Shown: one piece after another, positions 1-8,333 of the stretch
Position numbering within the stretch: position 1 is the first letter of the stretch
Layout of the letters: each line of letters starts with the position of its first letter
Assembly: GCF_900101865.1 (NCBI RefSeq)
Contig: NZ_FNAH01000001.1
Span: forward strand, 558,001-622,000
Length of the DNA: 64,000 bases
Direction of reading: 5' to 3'
DNA from: Paracoccus isoporae
GTDB taxonomy: Bacteria; Pseudomonadota; Alphaproteobacteria; Rhodobacterales; Rhodobacteraceae
Program-made: the position numbers and the translations under genes
The notes under the pieces: model-generated
What the model saw: the letters and a program-made list of their open reading frames with translations, nothing else
What the model was told of the DNA's origin: nothing
The model's database searches: none

Positions 1-66
1 CACGACGTGATACCCGAGTCCTTTCGCCTGTCCATGACGGGCGATGCGACGAGCCGGGGCGGGTGA
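1..66 (+). CDS. Possible 3' end of a CDS entering from the left edge
   Basis: Frame 1 is open from the first base to a TGA at 64-66 and reads HDVIPESFRLSMTGD followed by a short Gly/Ser-rich tail. This could be the C-terminus of a protein starting before the window. Twenty-one codons are too few to identify a family, and a chance open stretch is not excluded. From 67 to 150 I see only a GC-rich spacer before the next start. Confidence 0.3.
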   Translation, partial: HDVIPESFRLSMTGDATSRGG

Positions 67-150
67 TGCGCCGGCCGGGCCGGGTTGCGGTCCTGCCGCG
101 GCCGTGATTGGCTGATCCCAGCCCGCGCCTGAACCCGGACGGAACCCAGC

Positions 151-870
151 ATGCCCCGCCCCGTCATCATCGTCGCACACGGCCAGCCCTCCGCCCCCGC
201 GCCGCAACAAGCGGCGATCGAGGCGCTTGCGGGGACCGTTGCAGAAGTCTCGGACCGCAAGTCGGTCGGCGCGACGCTCGCCATGCCGGGTGCCCTTGAT
301 GAGGCGGTGATGCGTCACGGCGGGGCACTGATCTATCCGATGTTCATGGCGGAGGGCTGGTTCACCGGCACCGAACTGCCCCGCAGGGTCACGCTGGCCG
401 GCGGGGATCCCGCGCTGATCCTGCGGCCCTTCGGGGTCGATCCTGCCCTGCCCGCGCTGTGCGAAGCCCGGATCGCGCAGGAGGCCGCACGGCAGGGATG
501 GCAGGCATCCGACACCACGCTTCTGCTGATCGCACACGGTTCGCAGCGCGCACGCGGATCGGCGCGCGGGGCGGAGGAGATGGCGGCGAATCTGCGCGGG
601 GCGTTCGGCCGCGTCGTCACCGGCTTTATCGAGGAGGCCCCCTTCCTCGCCGATGCCGCGCGGAATCTGGGCCCGCGCGCCATTGCCCTGCCGTTCTTCG
701 CCACACGGGCCGAGCATGTGACCGATGACATCCCCGAGGCCCTGCAATCCTCGGGTTTTGCCGGTCCCTGCCTGCCGCCCATCGGGCTGGCAGACGAGGT
801 GCCGGCGCTGATCGCCGCGGCGTTGGATCGCGCCGACGCCGCGATTGCGTCCGCGCCGCCGGGCGCATAG
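151..870 (+). CDS. CbiX/SirB-type sirohydrochlorin chelatase family protein
   Basis: A 239-residue protein made of two related halves, as in the two-domain CbiX family that inserts Co2+ or Fe2+ into sirohydrochlorin in cobalamin or siroheme synthesis. The first half opens with IIVAHGQPS (His10) and the second with LLIAHGSQR (His129). A later ATRAEHVTDDIP (His189) matches the family's metal-binding H-x3-DIP region. It is cytosolic, with no signal peptide. No other tetrapyrrole genes are visible nearby, so cobalt versus iron cannot be decided. The ribosome site before the ATG is weak. The family is fairly secure, the substrate is not. Confidence 0.75.
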   Translation: MPRPVIIVAHGQPSAPAPQQAAIEALAGTVAEVSDRKSVGATLAMPGALDEAVMRHGGALIYPMFMAEGWFTGTELPRRVTLAGGDPALILRPFGVDPALPALCEARIAQEAARQGWQASDTTLLLIAHGSQRARGSARGAEEMAANLRGAFGRVVTGFIEEAPFLADAARNLGPRAIALPFFATRAEHVTDDIPEALQSSGFAGPCLPPIGLADEVPALIAAALDRADAAIASAPPGA

Positions 871-904
871 TTTCCGGCCATCGACCCAAGCTGGAGAATT
901 TCCG

Positions 905-1150
905 ATGACACAACGACTTCACCTCGTCTTCGGGGGCGAACTGACGGATCTGGACGGAACCGAGTTCCGCGACACATCGGCCATCGACGTGGTTGGCGTT
1001 TTCCCCGACTTCGCCTCGGCGCAGGCGGCCTGGAAGGGGGCCGCGCAGCGCACCGTGGACAGTGCCCATACCCGCTATTTCATCGCCCATCTGCACCGGC
1101 TGATGGACGAGGAGCGCGAAACCAGCCCCACGGCGGAACTGGGCATCTGA
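905..1150 (+). CDS. DUF4170 family protein
   Basis: An 81-residue protein beginning MTQRLHLVFGG. ATG 905 is chosen because a GGAG lies at 893-896 at ideal spacing, while the open frame upstream runs into the preceding gene. The compact protein, with the motif LVFGGEL near the N-terminus and HTRYFIAHLHRL near the C-terminus, looks like the DUF4170 family that sits before waaA in many alphaproteobacteria. The function is unknown. Its stop overlaps the next start (TGATG), implying translational coupling to the Kdo transferase gene and a possible role in LPS core assembly (inference). Confidence 0.75.
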   Translation: MTQRLHLVFGGELTDLDGTEFRDTSAIDVVGVFPDFASAQAAWKGAAQRTVDSAHTRYFIAHLHRLMDEERETSPTAELGI

Positions 1151-2409
1151 TGCCGGGCGGCGGCGATGGCGGCGTGATGGGCTGGCTGCGCGGCATCCTG
1201 TCGCCCGCCACGCCCGCCCCGCAGATGCCGCTGCCCGATCTGCCGCTGCCCAATGGCGACGGCCCGCTGATCTGGATGCGGATCGGGGCCGGGTATGACC
1301 AGTCCGATATATCCGCCGAACAGGTGCCGGCTCCGCTGATCCAGCTTCTGGCCCAGATCCGGCGTCGCGGCATGCAGGTGGCGCTCAGCCGAGCGGTGGG
1401 CGGACCGGCCGAGCTCGGGACACGCGGGGTCAGCTCCATCGCCGATCCGCCGCTGACGGCGACCCGGATCCGGGCGCATCTCGATGCGCTGAACCCAGCG
1501 GCCATCCTGCTGATCGGCACCGACCTGCCGCGTCCCCTGATCGAGATCGCCGCGTCGCGAGATATTCCGGTGATCCTGGCAGAGGCCCGGCTGGCCGGAT
1601 CGCGGCGCAACCTGCCCCTGCCCAAGCTGGCGCGTCGCTCTGCCATCACCCTGCTGACCCGGCTGCTGCTGCCCGACCCGATCAGCCGCACGGCCGCCTT
1701 GGAGCTGGGGGCCTCACCGGAGCATGTGGAAATCTGCGGGCCGATCACCCCCGCCCGCGAGCCGCTGAAGCACAACGAAGCGGAGCGGGAGGCCCTGGCA
1801 GAGGCGTTTCAGGGCCGCCAGATCTGGCTGGCCGTGCATATCACAGAGGCCGAGGAGCAGGCGGTGATCGACGCTCATCTTGCCCTGCTGCTCTATAGTC
1901 ATCGTGCGATGCTGATCGTGATGCCGGACGACCCGCGGCGGGCCGAGGCGATGGCGGCACGCATGGAGGCCGCCGGGCTGGTTGTTGCGCAACGCAGCCT
2001 CGACGAAGACCCGACCGACGAGGTCAGCGTCTACCTGGCCGACGATTCCTATGAGCTGGGGCTGTGGTACCGGCTCGCCCCGCTCTGCTTCACGGGCACG
2101 ACGCTGGCCGGACCGACCGACGCGGCGCGCGACCCCTACGAGGCGGCGTCGCTCGGCTCTGCGCTGATGCACGGGCCGCGGGATGGCGCCTACGCCGTGG
2201 AATGGGCGCAGCTTGACGGTGCGGCCGCCGCCCGACAGGTTGGCGATGCAGGCGGGCTGGCCGGCGCGGTGGTCACGCTGCTGGCCCCGGATCAGGCGGC
2301 GATGATGGCCACCAATGCCTGGGCCGTGGCCACGGGCGGGGCCGGCGCCGCCAGCCGGATTGCGCAGGTCATGGCCGAGATCCTCGACGAAAAGGACCTT
2401 ACAGCATGA
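1150..2409 (+). CDS. waaA: 3-deoxy-D-manno-octulosonate (Kdo) transferase
   Basis: A 419-residue glycosyltransferase. The WaaA/KdtA family adds Kdo from CMP-Kdo to lipid A precursor at the inner face of the cytoplasmic membrane. The assignment rests on overall layout (N-terminal half with LLIGTDLPRPLIEIAA, a central hinge, a C-terminal half with TGTTLAGPTDAARDPYEAA matching the sugar-nucleotide side of the family) and on its position between DUF4170 and lpxK. The start overlaps the previous stop by one base, and its own stop overlaps lpxK by four. An in-frame ATG at 1177 is an alternative start. The N-terminus is more divergent than in enterics. Confidence 0.8.
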   Translation: MPGGGDGGVMGWLRGILSPATPAPQMPLPDLPLPNGDGPLIWMRIGAGYDQSDISAEQVPAPLIQLLAQIRRRGMQVALSRAVGGPAELGTRGVSSIADPPLTATRIRAHLDALNPAAILLIGTDLPRPLIEIAASRDIPVILAEARLAGSRRNLPLPKLARRSAITLLTRLLLPDPISRTAALELGASPEHVEICGPITPAREPLKHNEAEREALAEAFQGRQIWLAVHITEAEEQAVIDAHLALLLYSHRAMLIVMPDDPRRAEAMAARMEAAGLVVAQRSLDEDPTDEVSVYLADDSYELGLWYRLAPLCFTGTTLAGPTDAARDPYEAASLGSALMHGPRDGAYAVEWAQLDGAAAARQVGDAGGLAGAVVTLLAPDQAAMMATNAWAVATGGAGAASRIAQVMAEILDEKDLTA

Positions 2410-3404
2410 GCCGACGCGCCCCGGCCTTCTGGTTCATCAGGCCCGCCTCGACCGCCGCGACACTGCTGCGACCGCTCGCGGCGCTCTATGCGGCCGGCAC
2501 GGCGCGGCGGCTGGCGCGCGGGCGGCGGATCAGGCTGGAGGTGCCGGTGATCTGCGTCGGCAATCTGAATGCCGGCGGGACAGGAAAGACCCCGACCGTC
2601 ATTGCCCTGGCACAGCGCCTTGGGGCCCAGGGGCGCAAGCCCGCCATCGTCAGCCGGGGCTATGGCGGGACGGTCAGCGAGCCGACGCGGGTGGATGAGC
2701 GCCGCCACAGCGCCGCAGAGGTGGGTGACGAGCCGCTGCTGATGTCGGCCTTCGCGCCGGTCTGGGTCGCCCCGTCCCGCCTTGACGGCGCCCGCGCCGC
2801 GATCCGTGACGGGGCCGAGATCCTGCTGCTCGATGACGGATTCCAGGATCCGGCGCTGCATCACGACCTGTCACTGATCGTGGTGGACGCGGCCAAGGGC
2901 TTCGGCAACGGGTTGTGCATCCCCGCGGGTCCGCTGCGCGAGCCGGTCTCCGCCGGGATGGCGCGATGCGATGCGGTGATGTCCATCGGCCCGCCCGCCA
3001 TGCAGGACCGGTTCCGCACCACATGGGGCAGCGCGATCACCGTGCCGCACCTAGCCGGTGCGCTCGCTCCGCTGCAAACCGGGATTGACTGGCAGGGACA
3101 ACGCCTGCTGGCCTTTGCCGGGATCGGCCATCCCGAAAAATTCTTTGCCACGCTGCGCGATCTGGGCGCCGATCTGGTTCGCGGCGAGGCGCTTGACGAC
3201 CACCAGCCCTTCACCCCGGCCCTGCTTCAGCGGCTGAGCGCCGAGGCCACCGCCGCCGCTGCGCAGCTTGTCACGACAGAGAAGGATGCCGTCCGCTTGC
3301 CGCCGGATTTCCGTCGCCAAGTGCTTGCCCTGCCGGTGCGGCTGGAACTGGCGGACTGGTCTGCGCTCGACGCGCTGCTTCAGCCGGTGCTGGGGTCGTC
3401 CTGA
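2406..3404 (+). CDS. lpxK: Tetraacyldisaccharide 4'-kinase
   Basis: A 332-residue membrane-associated kinase that phosphorylates the 4' position of the lipid A disaccharide using ATP. The N-terminal segment (RPASTAATLLRPLAALYAA) fits the membrane-binding helix, and the P-loop NLNAGGTGKTP is at about residues 53-63. LLLDDGFQDPALHHD later in the protein is the hallmark DDGxQ..H stretch of LpxK. The start overlaps the waaA stop (ATGA). The last 25 bases run over the end of the convergent CoA-transferase gene. Confidence 0.95.
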   Translation: MSRRAPAFWFIRPASTAATLLRPLAALYAAGTARRLARGRRIRLEVPVICVGNLNAGGTGKTPTVIALAQRLGAQGRKPAIVSRGYGGTVSEPTRVDERRHSAAEVGDEPLLMSAFAPVWVAPSRLDGARAAIRDGAEILLLDDGFQDPALHHDLSLIVVDAAKGFGNGLCIPAGPLREPVSAGMARCDAVMSIGPPAMQDRFRTTWGSAITVPHLAGALAPLQTGIDWQGQRLLAFAGIGHPEKFFATLRDLGADLVRGEALDDHQPFTPALLQRLSAEATAAAAQLVTTEKDAVRLPPDFRRQVLALPVRLELADWSALDALLQPVLGSS

Positions 3405-4501
3405 CCCAGCCGCGGCGAGGCGCGATCCGTTGCTAGCTCTGCATCCGAGAAAACGACCGGCAGCCGCACACCCGGCACACCGTCAGGGTCGATCCGCAAA
3501 CCGCGCGCGATCACCTGCGGATCGGCGAAGACATCCTCCATGTCGTTGATCGGCCCGGCCGGGATGCCGCGCGCCTCGAGCGCGGCGAGAAGATCGTTCC
3601 GCCCCCATCCGCGTGTCACCGCCGAGATGGCCGCGCTCAGCGCCTCGCGGTTGCGGATGCGGTCGGCATTGGTGGCGTAGTCAGGCGCTTCGGCCAGGGC
3701 CGGCAGCCCCAGCACCTCGCAAAGCCGACGGTATTGCGCGTCGTTGCCGGTGGCAATGATGATCCACCCATCCGCGCAATCGAACACCGCGTAGGGGACG
3801 AGGTTGGGATGGGCATTGCCCATTCGCATCGGCGCCTGCCCGGTGACGAGATAATTCATCGCCTGATTGGCCATGATCGCCACGGCGACATCCATCAGCG
3901 CCATGTCGATATGCTGTCCGCGCCCGGTCCGGTGGCGCTGCTCGACCGCGGCCAGGATCGCGGTCGCCGCGTAGATGCCGGTGAAGATGTCCGTCACCGC
4001 CACGCCGACTTTCTGGGGCTGTCCCTCCGGGTCGCCGGTCACGCTCATCAACCCGGACATGCCCTGGATGATGTAATCATAGCCGGCGCGGTGCGCGTAA
4101 GGCCCGGTCTGCCCAAAGCCGGTCACGCTGCAATAGATCAGCCGGGGGTTCAGCGCCGAGAGACTGGCATGATCGAGCCCGTATTTCGCCAGCCCGCCAA
4201 CCTTGAAATTCTCGATCAGGATATCGGCATCCGCGACCAGTTGGCGGACCTTCTCCTGCCCCTCTGGGCTGCGAAAATCCGCCATGACCGATTTCTTGCC
4301 GCGATTGGTGCCGTGGAAATAGGCGGCCGAGGCATCCGCACCCCGCTCGATGAAGGGCGGCCCCCAGCGGCGGGTATCGTCGCCTTCGGGGGACTCGACC
4401 TTGATGACCACGGCCCCCAGATCGGCAAGGATCTGGCCAGCCCAGGGACCGGCCAGAATCCGCGCCAGCTCGACGACCTTCAGTCCGGCGAGCGGGGTCA
4501 T
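3380..4501 (-). CDS. CaiB/BaiF family CoA-transferase
   Basis: A 373-residue class III CoA-transferase. The N-terminus (LAGLKVVELARILAGPWAGQILADLGA..VIKVE) is typical of the family, followed by DTRRWGPPF and GQHIDMALMD. The second Asp region of the last motif corresponds to the catalytic aspartate that forms the acyl anhydride. Members move CoA between dicarboxylic or aromatic acids, and the acceptor here cannot be told. Its start ATG shares one base with the stop of the upstream thioredoxin gene, so it is probably co-transcribed with dciA and the dsbA-like gene. Its 3' end overlaps lpxK by 25 nt tail to tail. Confidence 0.85.
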   Translation of the reverse strand: MTPLAGLKVVELARILAGPWAGQILADLGAVVIKVESPEGDDTRRWGPPFIERGADASAAYFHGTNRGKKSVMADFRSPEGQEKVRQLVADADILIENFKVGGLAKYGLDHASLSALNPRLIYCSVTGFGQTGPYAHRAGYDYIIQGMSGLMSVTGDPEGQPQKVGVAVTDIFTGIYAATAILAAVEQRHRTGRGQHIDMALMDVAVAIMANQAMNYLVTGQAPMRMGNAHPNLVPYAVFDCADGWIIIATGNDAQYRRLCEVLGLPALAEAPDYATNADRIRNREALSAAISAVTRGWGRNDLLAALEARGIPAGPINDMEDVFADPQVIARGLRIDPDGVPGVRLPVVFSDAELATDRASPRLGQDDPSTG

Positions 4502-5211
4502 TACTCGGCCGGAGCCGCGTCTTCCGCCTCGGCCAGTTTCTCGTCGATCACCGCCTTGAGATCCGTCCAGGGCTGGTTGCTGACCTGCTCTCCGCCGATC
4601 ATGAAGGTCGGAGTGGCGTTGATCTCGTCCTCCGCCGCGTTGTGCTGGAAGGTCGCGACCAGATCGGCGACCCGGTCCCCGTCAGCCCAGCACGCGTCGA
4701 TCTGTTCGGCGGTCATCCCGGCCTTGGCGCCGATCTTGCGCAGATTGGCCACCAGCTCCTCGCCATTCTTGGCCCCCATCCACTCGTCCTGACCGCCCAT
4801 CAGCATGTCGGCGACGGGATAGAACTTGTCCTCGTCGCAGCGCGCGAGGATCCCGGCCCACAGCCCGACCTGGTCGAAATACACATCGCGCTGAATGAAG
4901 CGCACCTTGCCGGTGTCGATATATTCGGATTTGAGCTGCGGAAAGCCGTCCTCGTGGAACGCCGCGCAATGGGGACAGGTGAAGCTGGCATATTCGTAGA
5001 TCGTCAGCGGCGCAGATTCGTCGCCCAGCACCACGTCATCAAGGATCTGCGGCTCTGCCTGCGCGGCAGTCTCGCTTTCGGCCGCGTCCGAGGATTCCGC
5101 CGCCGTTTCGGCATCATCTGCCTGCGTCGCGCTGTCCTGCGCGAAAGCGGGCATCGACAGCGCCGCGGAAAACAGTGACGCGGTCAGCAGATGGCGAAGT
5201 TCGAATGTCAT
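4501..5211 (-). CDS. Periplasmic DsbA-family thiol:disulfide oxidoreductase
   Basis: A 236-residue exported thioredoxin-fold protein. A signal peptide ends near PAFA-Q at residue 24. An acidic Ala/Glu-rich linker follows (about 25-55), then the DsbA/BdbD-like domain with active site CPHC at about 79-82. A cis-Pro loop sits near ATPTFMIGG. It is probably the periplasmic oxidase (or DsbC-like reductase) for disulfide formation. The redox direction is not readable from sequence. The start overlaps the dciA stop by four bases, in an arrangement (dciA-dsbA opposite mutY) common in Rhodobacterales. Confidence 0.88.
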   Translation of the reverse strand: MTFELRHLLTASLFSAALSMPAFAQDSATQADDAETAAESSDAAESETAAQAEPQILDDVVLGDESAPLTIYEYASFTCPHCAAFHEDGFPQLKSEYIDTGKVRFIQRDVYFDQVGLWAGILARCDEDKFYPVADMLMGGQDEWMGAKNGEELVANLRKIGAKAGMTAEQIDACWADGDRVADLVATFQHNAAEDEINATPTFMIGGEQVSNQPWTDLKAVIDEKLAEAEDAAPAE

Positions 5212-5732
5212 GGATTGGCCTTTCGGTTTTTTCGGCCCTCGCGGGCCAGCTTGAGTGCCGCAAGCCGCGTGACGGCCGCCTGCAGGTCGGGGTCGGTGAT
5301 GTCGGAGGCGATGGCGCGCGCCGCCGCACGATCCGCATCGCAGGGATCGCGGTCCCGCGCCGGGGCAGGCTCGAACCGGGCGCTGCCCTCGGCAAAGCCG
5401 GTCGGAGCGGTCTGAGTGATGATGATGCGGGAAATCGCGTTATAGCCGTAGCAGGCATTCACCCGCTCGCGAATGGCGGGAAGTTGCATGGTCAAAAGCG
5501 GCGCGAACGCCCCTGTCGTCAGCAGCGTCAGCGTGGCGCCCATCGCACCCCGGCCGTGGCCGATCTTGACCGGCCGGGCGCGGGCGGCGGTCTCTGCGCC
5601 GACAATCTCGGCCCAGTGGGTCAGCAATCGCGCCACCGCAAACCCCCTTCCTTCCGCCGCCTGGCGGACAGGTCCCGCCACCAGGCTCGCGGCCTGCCGG
5701 AATCCGCGCGATCGACGGGGGGGCTGTGACAT
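5208..5732 (-). CDS. dciA: DUF721/DciA family protein (helicase-loading accessory)
   Basis: A 174-residue protein with the DUF721 core: LLTHWAEIVGAETAARARPVKI followed by a strand-rich stretch with LTLLTTGAFAPLLTMQLPAIRERVNACYG. DciA proteins bind DnaB and help load the replicative helicase where DnaC is absent. The C-terminal half is longer and less conserved. It is divergent from mutY with an 83-nt gap and co-directional with the thioredoxin and CoA-transferase genes. Family is clear. The replication role is transferred from studied members. Confidence 0.8.
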   Translation of the reverse strand: MSQPPRRSRGFRQAASLVAGPVRQAAEGRGFAVARLLTHWAEIVGAETAARARPVKIGHGRGAMGATLTLLTTGAFAPLLTMQLPAIRERVNACYGYNAISRIIITQTAPTGFAEGSARFEPAPARDRDPCDADRAAARAIASDITDPDLQAAVTRLAALKLAREGRKNRKANP

Positions 5733-5815
5733 GCGGGGCTCCGCGGTTAGAACGGGGGCAGTTTACCAACCCGGTGCCCGTATGCCAGTGAGACAGGTCA
5801 AAAAACCCGTGAACC

Positions 5816-6832
5816 ATGCGTGATGTCGCGCAGAGATTGCTGGAATGGTATGACCGACATGCCCGCGTGCTGCCCTGGCGCGTGCCGCCCGGCGGGAGCC
5901 GCGCCGATCCATATCGCGTCTGGCTGTCCGAGATCATGCTGCAGCAGACCACCGTGGCGGCGGTGAAATCCTATTTCGAGCGGTTCATCCAGCTCTGGCC
6001 CGATGTGCACAGCCTGGCTGCCGCAGACGATTCGGCGGTCATGGCGGAATGGGCCGGCCTGGGCTATTACGCACGCGCCCGCAATCTGCTGGCCTGCGCG
6101 CGCCAGGTCGCGGCCGAGGGCGGATTCCCGGTGACGCGGGCCGGATTGCAGACCCTGCCCGGCATCGGCCCATACACATCGGCGGCCATCGCGGCCATTG
6201 CCTATGACCAGCCCGAAACCGTGGTCGATGGCAATGTGGAGCGGGTGGTGGCACGGCTTTTCGCGGTCGAAACGCCGCTGCCAGCGGCCAAGCGCGAACT
6301 GGTCGATCTGGCCGAGACGTTGACCCCGAACGGGCGCTCGGGTGATTACGCGCAGGCGATGATGGATCTCGGCGCCACGATCTGCACCCCGCGCAACCCG
6401 GCCTGCGTAATCTGTCCGCTTTCCGACGGCTGCGCGGCGCGCCGGCTGGGAATTGCGCCCGAACTGCCCCGCAAAGCCCCCAGGAAGGCCAAGCCGCAGC
6501 GCGCAGGAATTGCTTGGGTGGTGACCGACGGCACCTCGATCCTGCTGGAGCGGCGTCCGCCGAAGGGGCTGCTCGGCGGCACGCTTGCGTTTCCGTCCAC
6601 CGGCTGGGATGGCGGCGCGGCCACGGCCCCGCTCGACGCGGCATGGCGCAAGCTGGAGCCGATCCAGCACGTCTTCACCCATTTCTCGCTGGAGATGCAG
6701 GTGCATCTGGCAAAAACCAACGCGCCCGCCGCCCGCGGTCACTGGGTGAGGCTGGACCATTTCAACCCGGCCGATCTGCCGGGGCTGATGCGAAAGGTCT
6801 GGGCACGGGCCGCGCCCGAAATCGCGCGCTGA
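5816..6832 (+). CDS. mutY: A/G-specific adenine DNA glycosylase
   Basis: A 338-residue base-excision repair enzyme that removes adenine mispaired with 8-oxoguanine. Catalytic Glu is in SEIMLQQT (E39) and catalytic Asp in VVDGNVERV (D138). The helix-hairpin-helix is LQTLPGIGPYTSAAI (111-125). The [4Fe-4S] cysteines are C190, C197, C200 and C206 with exact C-x6-C-x2-C-x5-C spacing. The C-terminal NUDIX-like 8-oxoG recognition domain follows (about 225-335). Its TGA directly abuts the stop of the convergent small gene, giving TGATCA. Confidence 0.97.
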   Translation: MRDVAQRLLEWYDRHARVLPWRVPPGGSRADPYRVWLSEIMLQQTTVAAVKSYFERFIQLWPDVHSLAAADDSAVMAEWAGLGYYARARNLLACARQVAAEGGFPVTRAGLQTLPGIGPYTSAAIAAIAYDQPETVVDGNVERVVARLFAVETPLPAAKRELVDLAETLTPNGRSGDYAQAMMDLGATICTPRNPACVICPLSDGCAARRLGIAPELPRKAPRKAKPQRAGIAWVVTDGTSILLERRPPKGLLGGTLAFPSTGWDGGAATAPLDAAWRKLEPIQHVFTHFSLEMQVHLAKTNAPAARGHWVRLDHFNPADLPGLMRKVWARAAPEIAR

Positions 6833-7024
6833 TCAGGCTTCGTGGCCGCGCTCGATGCGCGCGTATTCGCTTGCCTTGCGGCTATCATCCTCGGCACGGG
6901 CATGATGGCGCCTGTGCAGCTTGGAGATCGAAGGGTGCAGACCTGATTCGCGGTCCTGGGTCACATAGGAGCGGACGCGGCCATTGGCCGTGCTGCGTTC
7001 GCGGTCGGTCAATTTCTTGGTCAT
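6833..7024 (-). CDS. Small basic conserved-looking protein, 63 aa
   Basis: Starts at an ATG preceded by a very strong ribosome site (AGAGGAGG) and reads MTKKLTDRERSTANGRVRSYV. It is highly charged, with a His/Arg cluster (KLHRRHHARAEDD) and a closing IERGHEA. No membrane segment or signal peptide. I do not recognise a family. Its stop lies immediately against the mutY stop, and it follows ptsN by 55 nt on the same strand. The strong ribosome site and the composition argue that it is a real gene rather than chance. Confidence 0.65.
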   Translation of the reverse strand: MTKKLTDRERSTANGRVRSYVTQDRESGLHPSISKLHRRHHARAEDDSRKASEYARIERGHEA

Positions 7025-7079
7025 GTAACGGTCCTCCTCTGACCCAACAACCATAGGGCCGAATCGGTTCAGGACCAAA

Positions 7080-7544
7080 TCAGGCGGCCTGCACGCCCCG
7101 GCCTGAGCTGAGGATCGCGTGCAGCGTCGCGGGGTCGGAATTCGCGCGCAGCTTGGCCCGCAGGTCCGGGTCACGCAGCGTGCGCGACACGAGGGCGAGC
7201 GCCTTGAGGTGATCGACGCCGCTGCCCTTCGGGGCCAGAAGCGCGAAGACCAGGTCCACCGGCTGGCGGTCCACCGCGTCGAAATCGAGCGCCTTGTCCA
7301 GCTTGACGAACACCCCGGCCACCGAGGTCAGACCGTGCAGCCGGGCATGAGGCAGCGCCACGCCATTGCCGACGCCGGTGGGGCCCAGGCTTTCGCGTTC
7401 CTGCAAGGCATCCAGCGTCTGGCTGGCATCCTGGCCGTAGATCTGTTCGGCCAGTTCGGAAATATCCTGAAACAACCGCTTCTTCGAACTCGCCTGGGGA
7501 TAGGCGCGTACGGCCGCGGGTTTGACGATCGTGCTAAGCTGCAT
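7080..7544 (-). CDS. ptsN: PTS IIA-like nitrogen-regulatory protein (EIIA-Ntr)
   Basis: A 154-residue cytosolic IIA domain. The phosphorylatable histidine is His66 in GVGNGVALPHARL. LVFALLAPKGSGVDHLKALALVSRTL is typical of the family. In proteobacteria EIIA-Ntr receives phosphate from EI-Ntr/NPr and tunes potassium transport, carbon-nitrogen balance and stress responses. It sits downstream of hpf, the usual context in alphaproteobacteria. Confidence 0.95.
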   Translation of the reverse strand: MQLSTIVKPAAVRAYPQASSKKRLFQDISELAEQIYGQDASQTLDALQERESLGPTGVGNGVALPHARLHGLTSVAGVFVKLDKALDFDAVDRQPVDLVFALLAPKGSGVDHLKALALVSRTLRDPDLRAKLRANSDPATLHAILSSGRGVQAA

Positions 7545-7606
7545 ACCAATCCGTCTTTCTACCTGCCCGGGGCGACATGCCCCGGGCGGGATGCCGCGCG
7601 AGGCAG

Positions 7607-8185
7607 CTAACCGATATTGCGCGGGTCGATCCAGCCGATATTGCCGTCGTCACGACGATGAACGACATTCACGCCCCCGTGCTTCTCGTTGCGGAACACC
7701 AGAAGCGGTGCGCCGGCCAGTTCCATCTGCATGACCGCGTCACCGACGGACAGGGTCGGGACGCGCGATTCCATTTCGGCGACGATCACGGGTTGCAGGC
7801 CATTCGCATCCTGCGATTCCCACTCCTCTTCGTCGGCCGGCAGCACATACAGCCCTGCGGCGCCGTATTCAACCGGGCCGGACCTGTCCTTATGGTGGTC
7901 CTTCAGCCGTCGCTTGTATCTGCGCAACTGCTTGTCCATCTTCTCGCGGGCGGCTTCGAAGGCGGCGTAGATATCGGCCGCCTCGCCCTTGGCCTGAACG
8001 GTCAGGCCCGTGGAAAGATGGACCAGAACGTCGCAAACCAGCATATGCGCTTTCTTGGAGAAGGTCACATTGGCGTCCGTCGGGCGCTGCGAATACTTGC
8101 CAACCGTCTCACCAAGTTCGGTCTCGACATGCTGTGTCAGGGCTTCACCGATGTCGATCTGTTTTCCGCTGATCTGGTAACGCAT
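7607..8185 (-). CDS. hpf: Ribosome hibernation promoting factor, long form
   Basis: A 192-residue protein with the N-terminal S30AE/YfiA fold (MRYQISGKQIDIGEALTQHVE to about residue 105) and the extra C-terminal domain of long HPF (about 130-190, with LPVLVFRNEKHGG-type sequence read here as APLLVFRNEKHGGVNVVHRRDDG). Long HPF dimerises 70S ribosomes into 100S particles in stationary phase. GGAAAG precedes the start. A sigma-70-like promoter lies in the 148-nt gap upstream. Confidence 0.93.
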   Translation of the reverse strand: MRYQISGKQIDIGEALTQHVETELGETVGKYSQRPTDANVTFSKKAHMLVCDVLVHLSTGLTVQAKGEAADIYAAFEAAREKMDKQLRRYKRRLKDHHKDRSGPVEYGAAGLYVLPADEEEWESQDANGLQPVIVAEMESRVPTLSVGDAVMQMELAGAPLLVFRNEKHGGVNVVHRRDDGNIGWIDPRNIG

Positions 8186-8240
8186 TGTTCTTTCCTTTCA
8201 TTGCCCGGCCCCCGCCGGAAGCTGACGGGACCGCTCCGGA

Positions 8241-8276
8241 CAGGATCAGTCTGCGACCGGTCCGCGGGTGTGTCAA
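8241..8276 (-). promoter_or_regulatory. Candidate promoter for hpf
   Basis: On the minus strand a perfect -35 TTGACA (8276-8271) is followed after 17 bp by CAGACT (8253-8248), which keeps three of six -10 positions. Predicted start of transcription is near 8241, giving a leader of about 55 nt before hpf. The weak -10 leaves room for an alternative sigma factor. Confidence 0.4.
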
Positions 8277-8309
8277 CGATGCCCGCGCAGCAGGATCGGC
8301 GGCAATGGC

Positions 8310-8328
8310 GGGCCGGAAAAACCGGCCC
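8310..8328. terminator. Hairpin in the lptB-hpf gap
   Basis: GGGCCGG, five A, CCGGCCC forms a perfect 7-bp stem just after the lptB stop (minus-strand sense, with a U5 loop). No U-tract follows on either strand, so it may be a weak terminator or an RNA-stabilising hairpin rather than a canonical terminator. Confidence 0.35.
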
Positions 8329-8333
8329 TGCAC

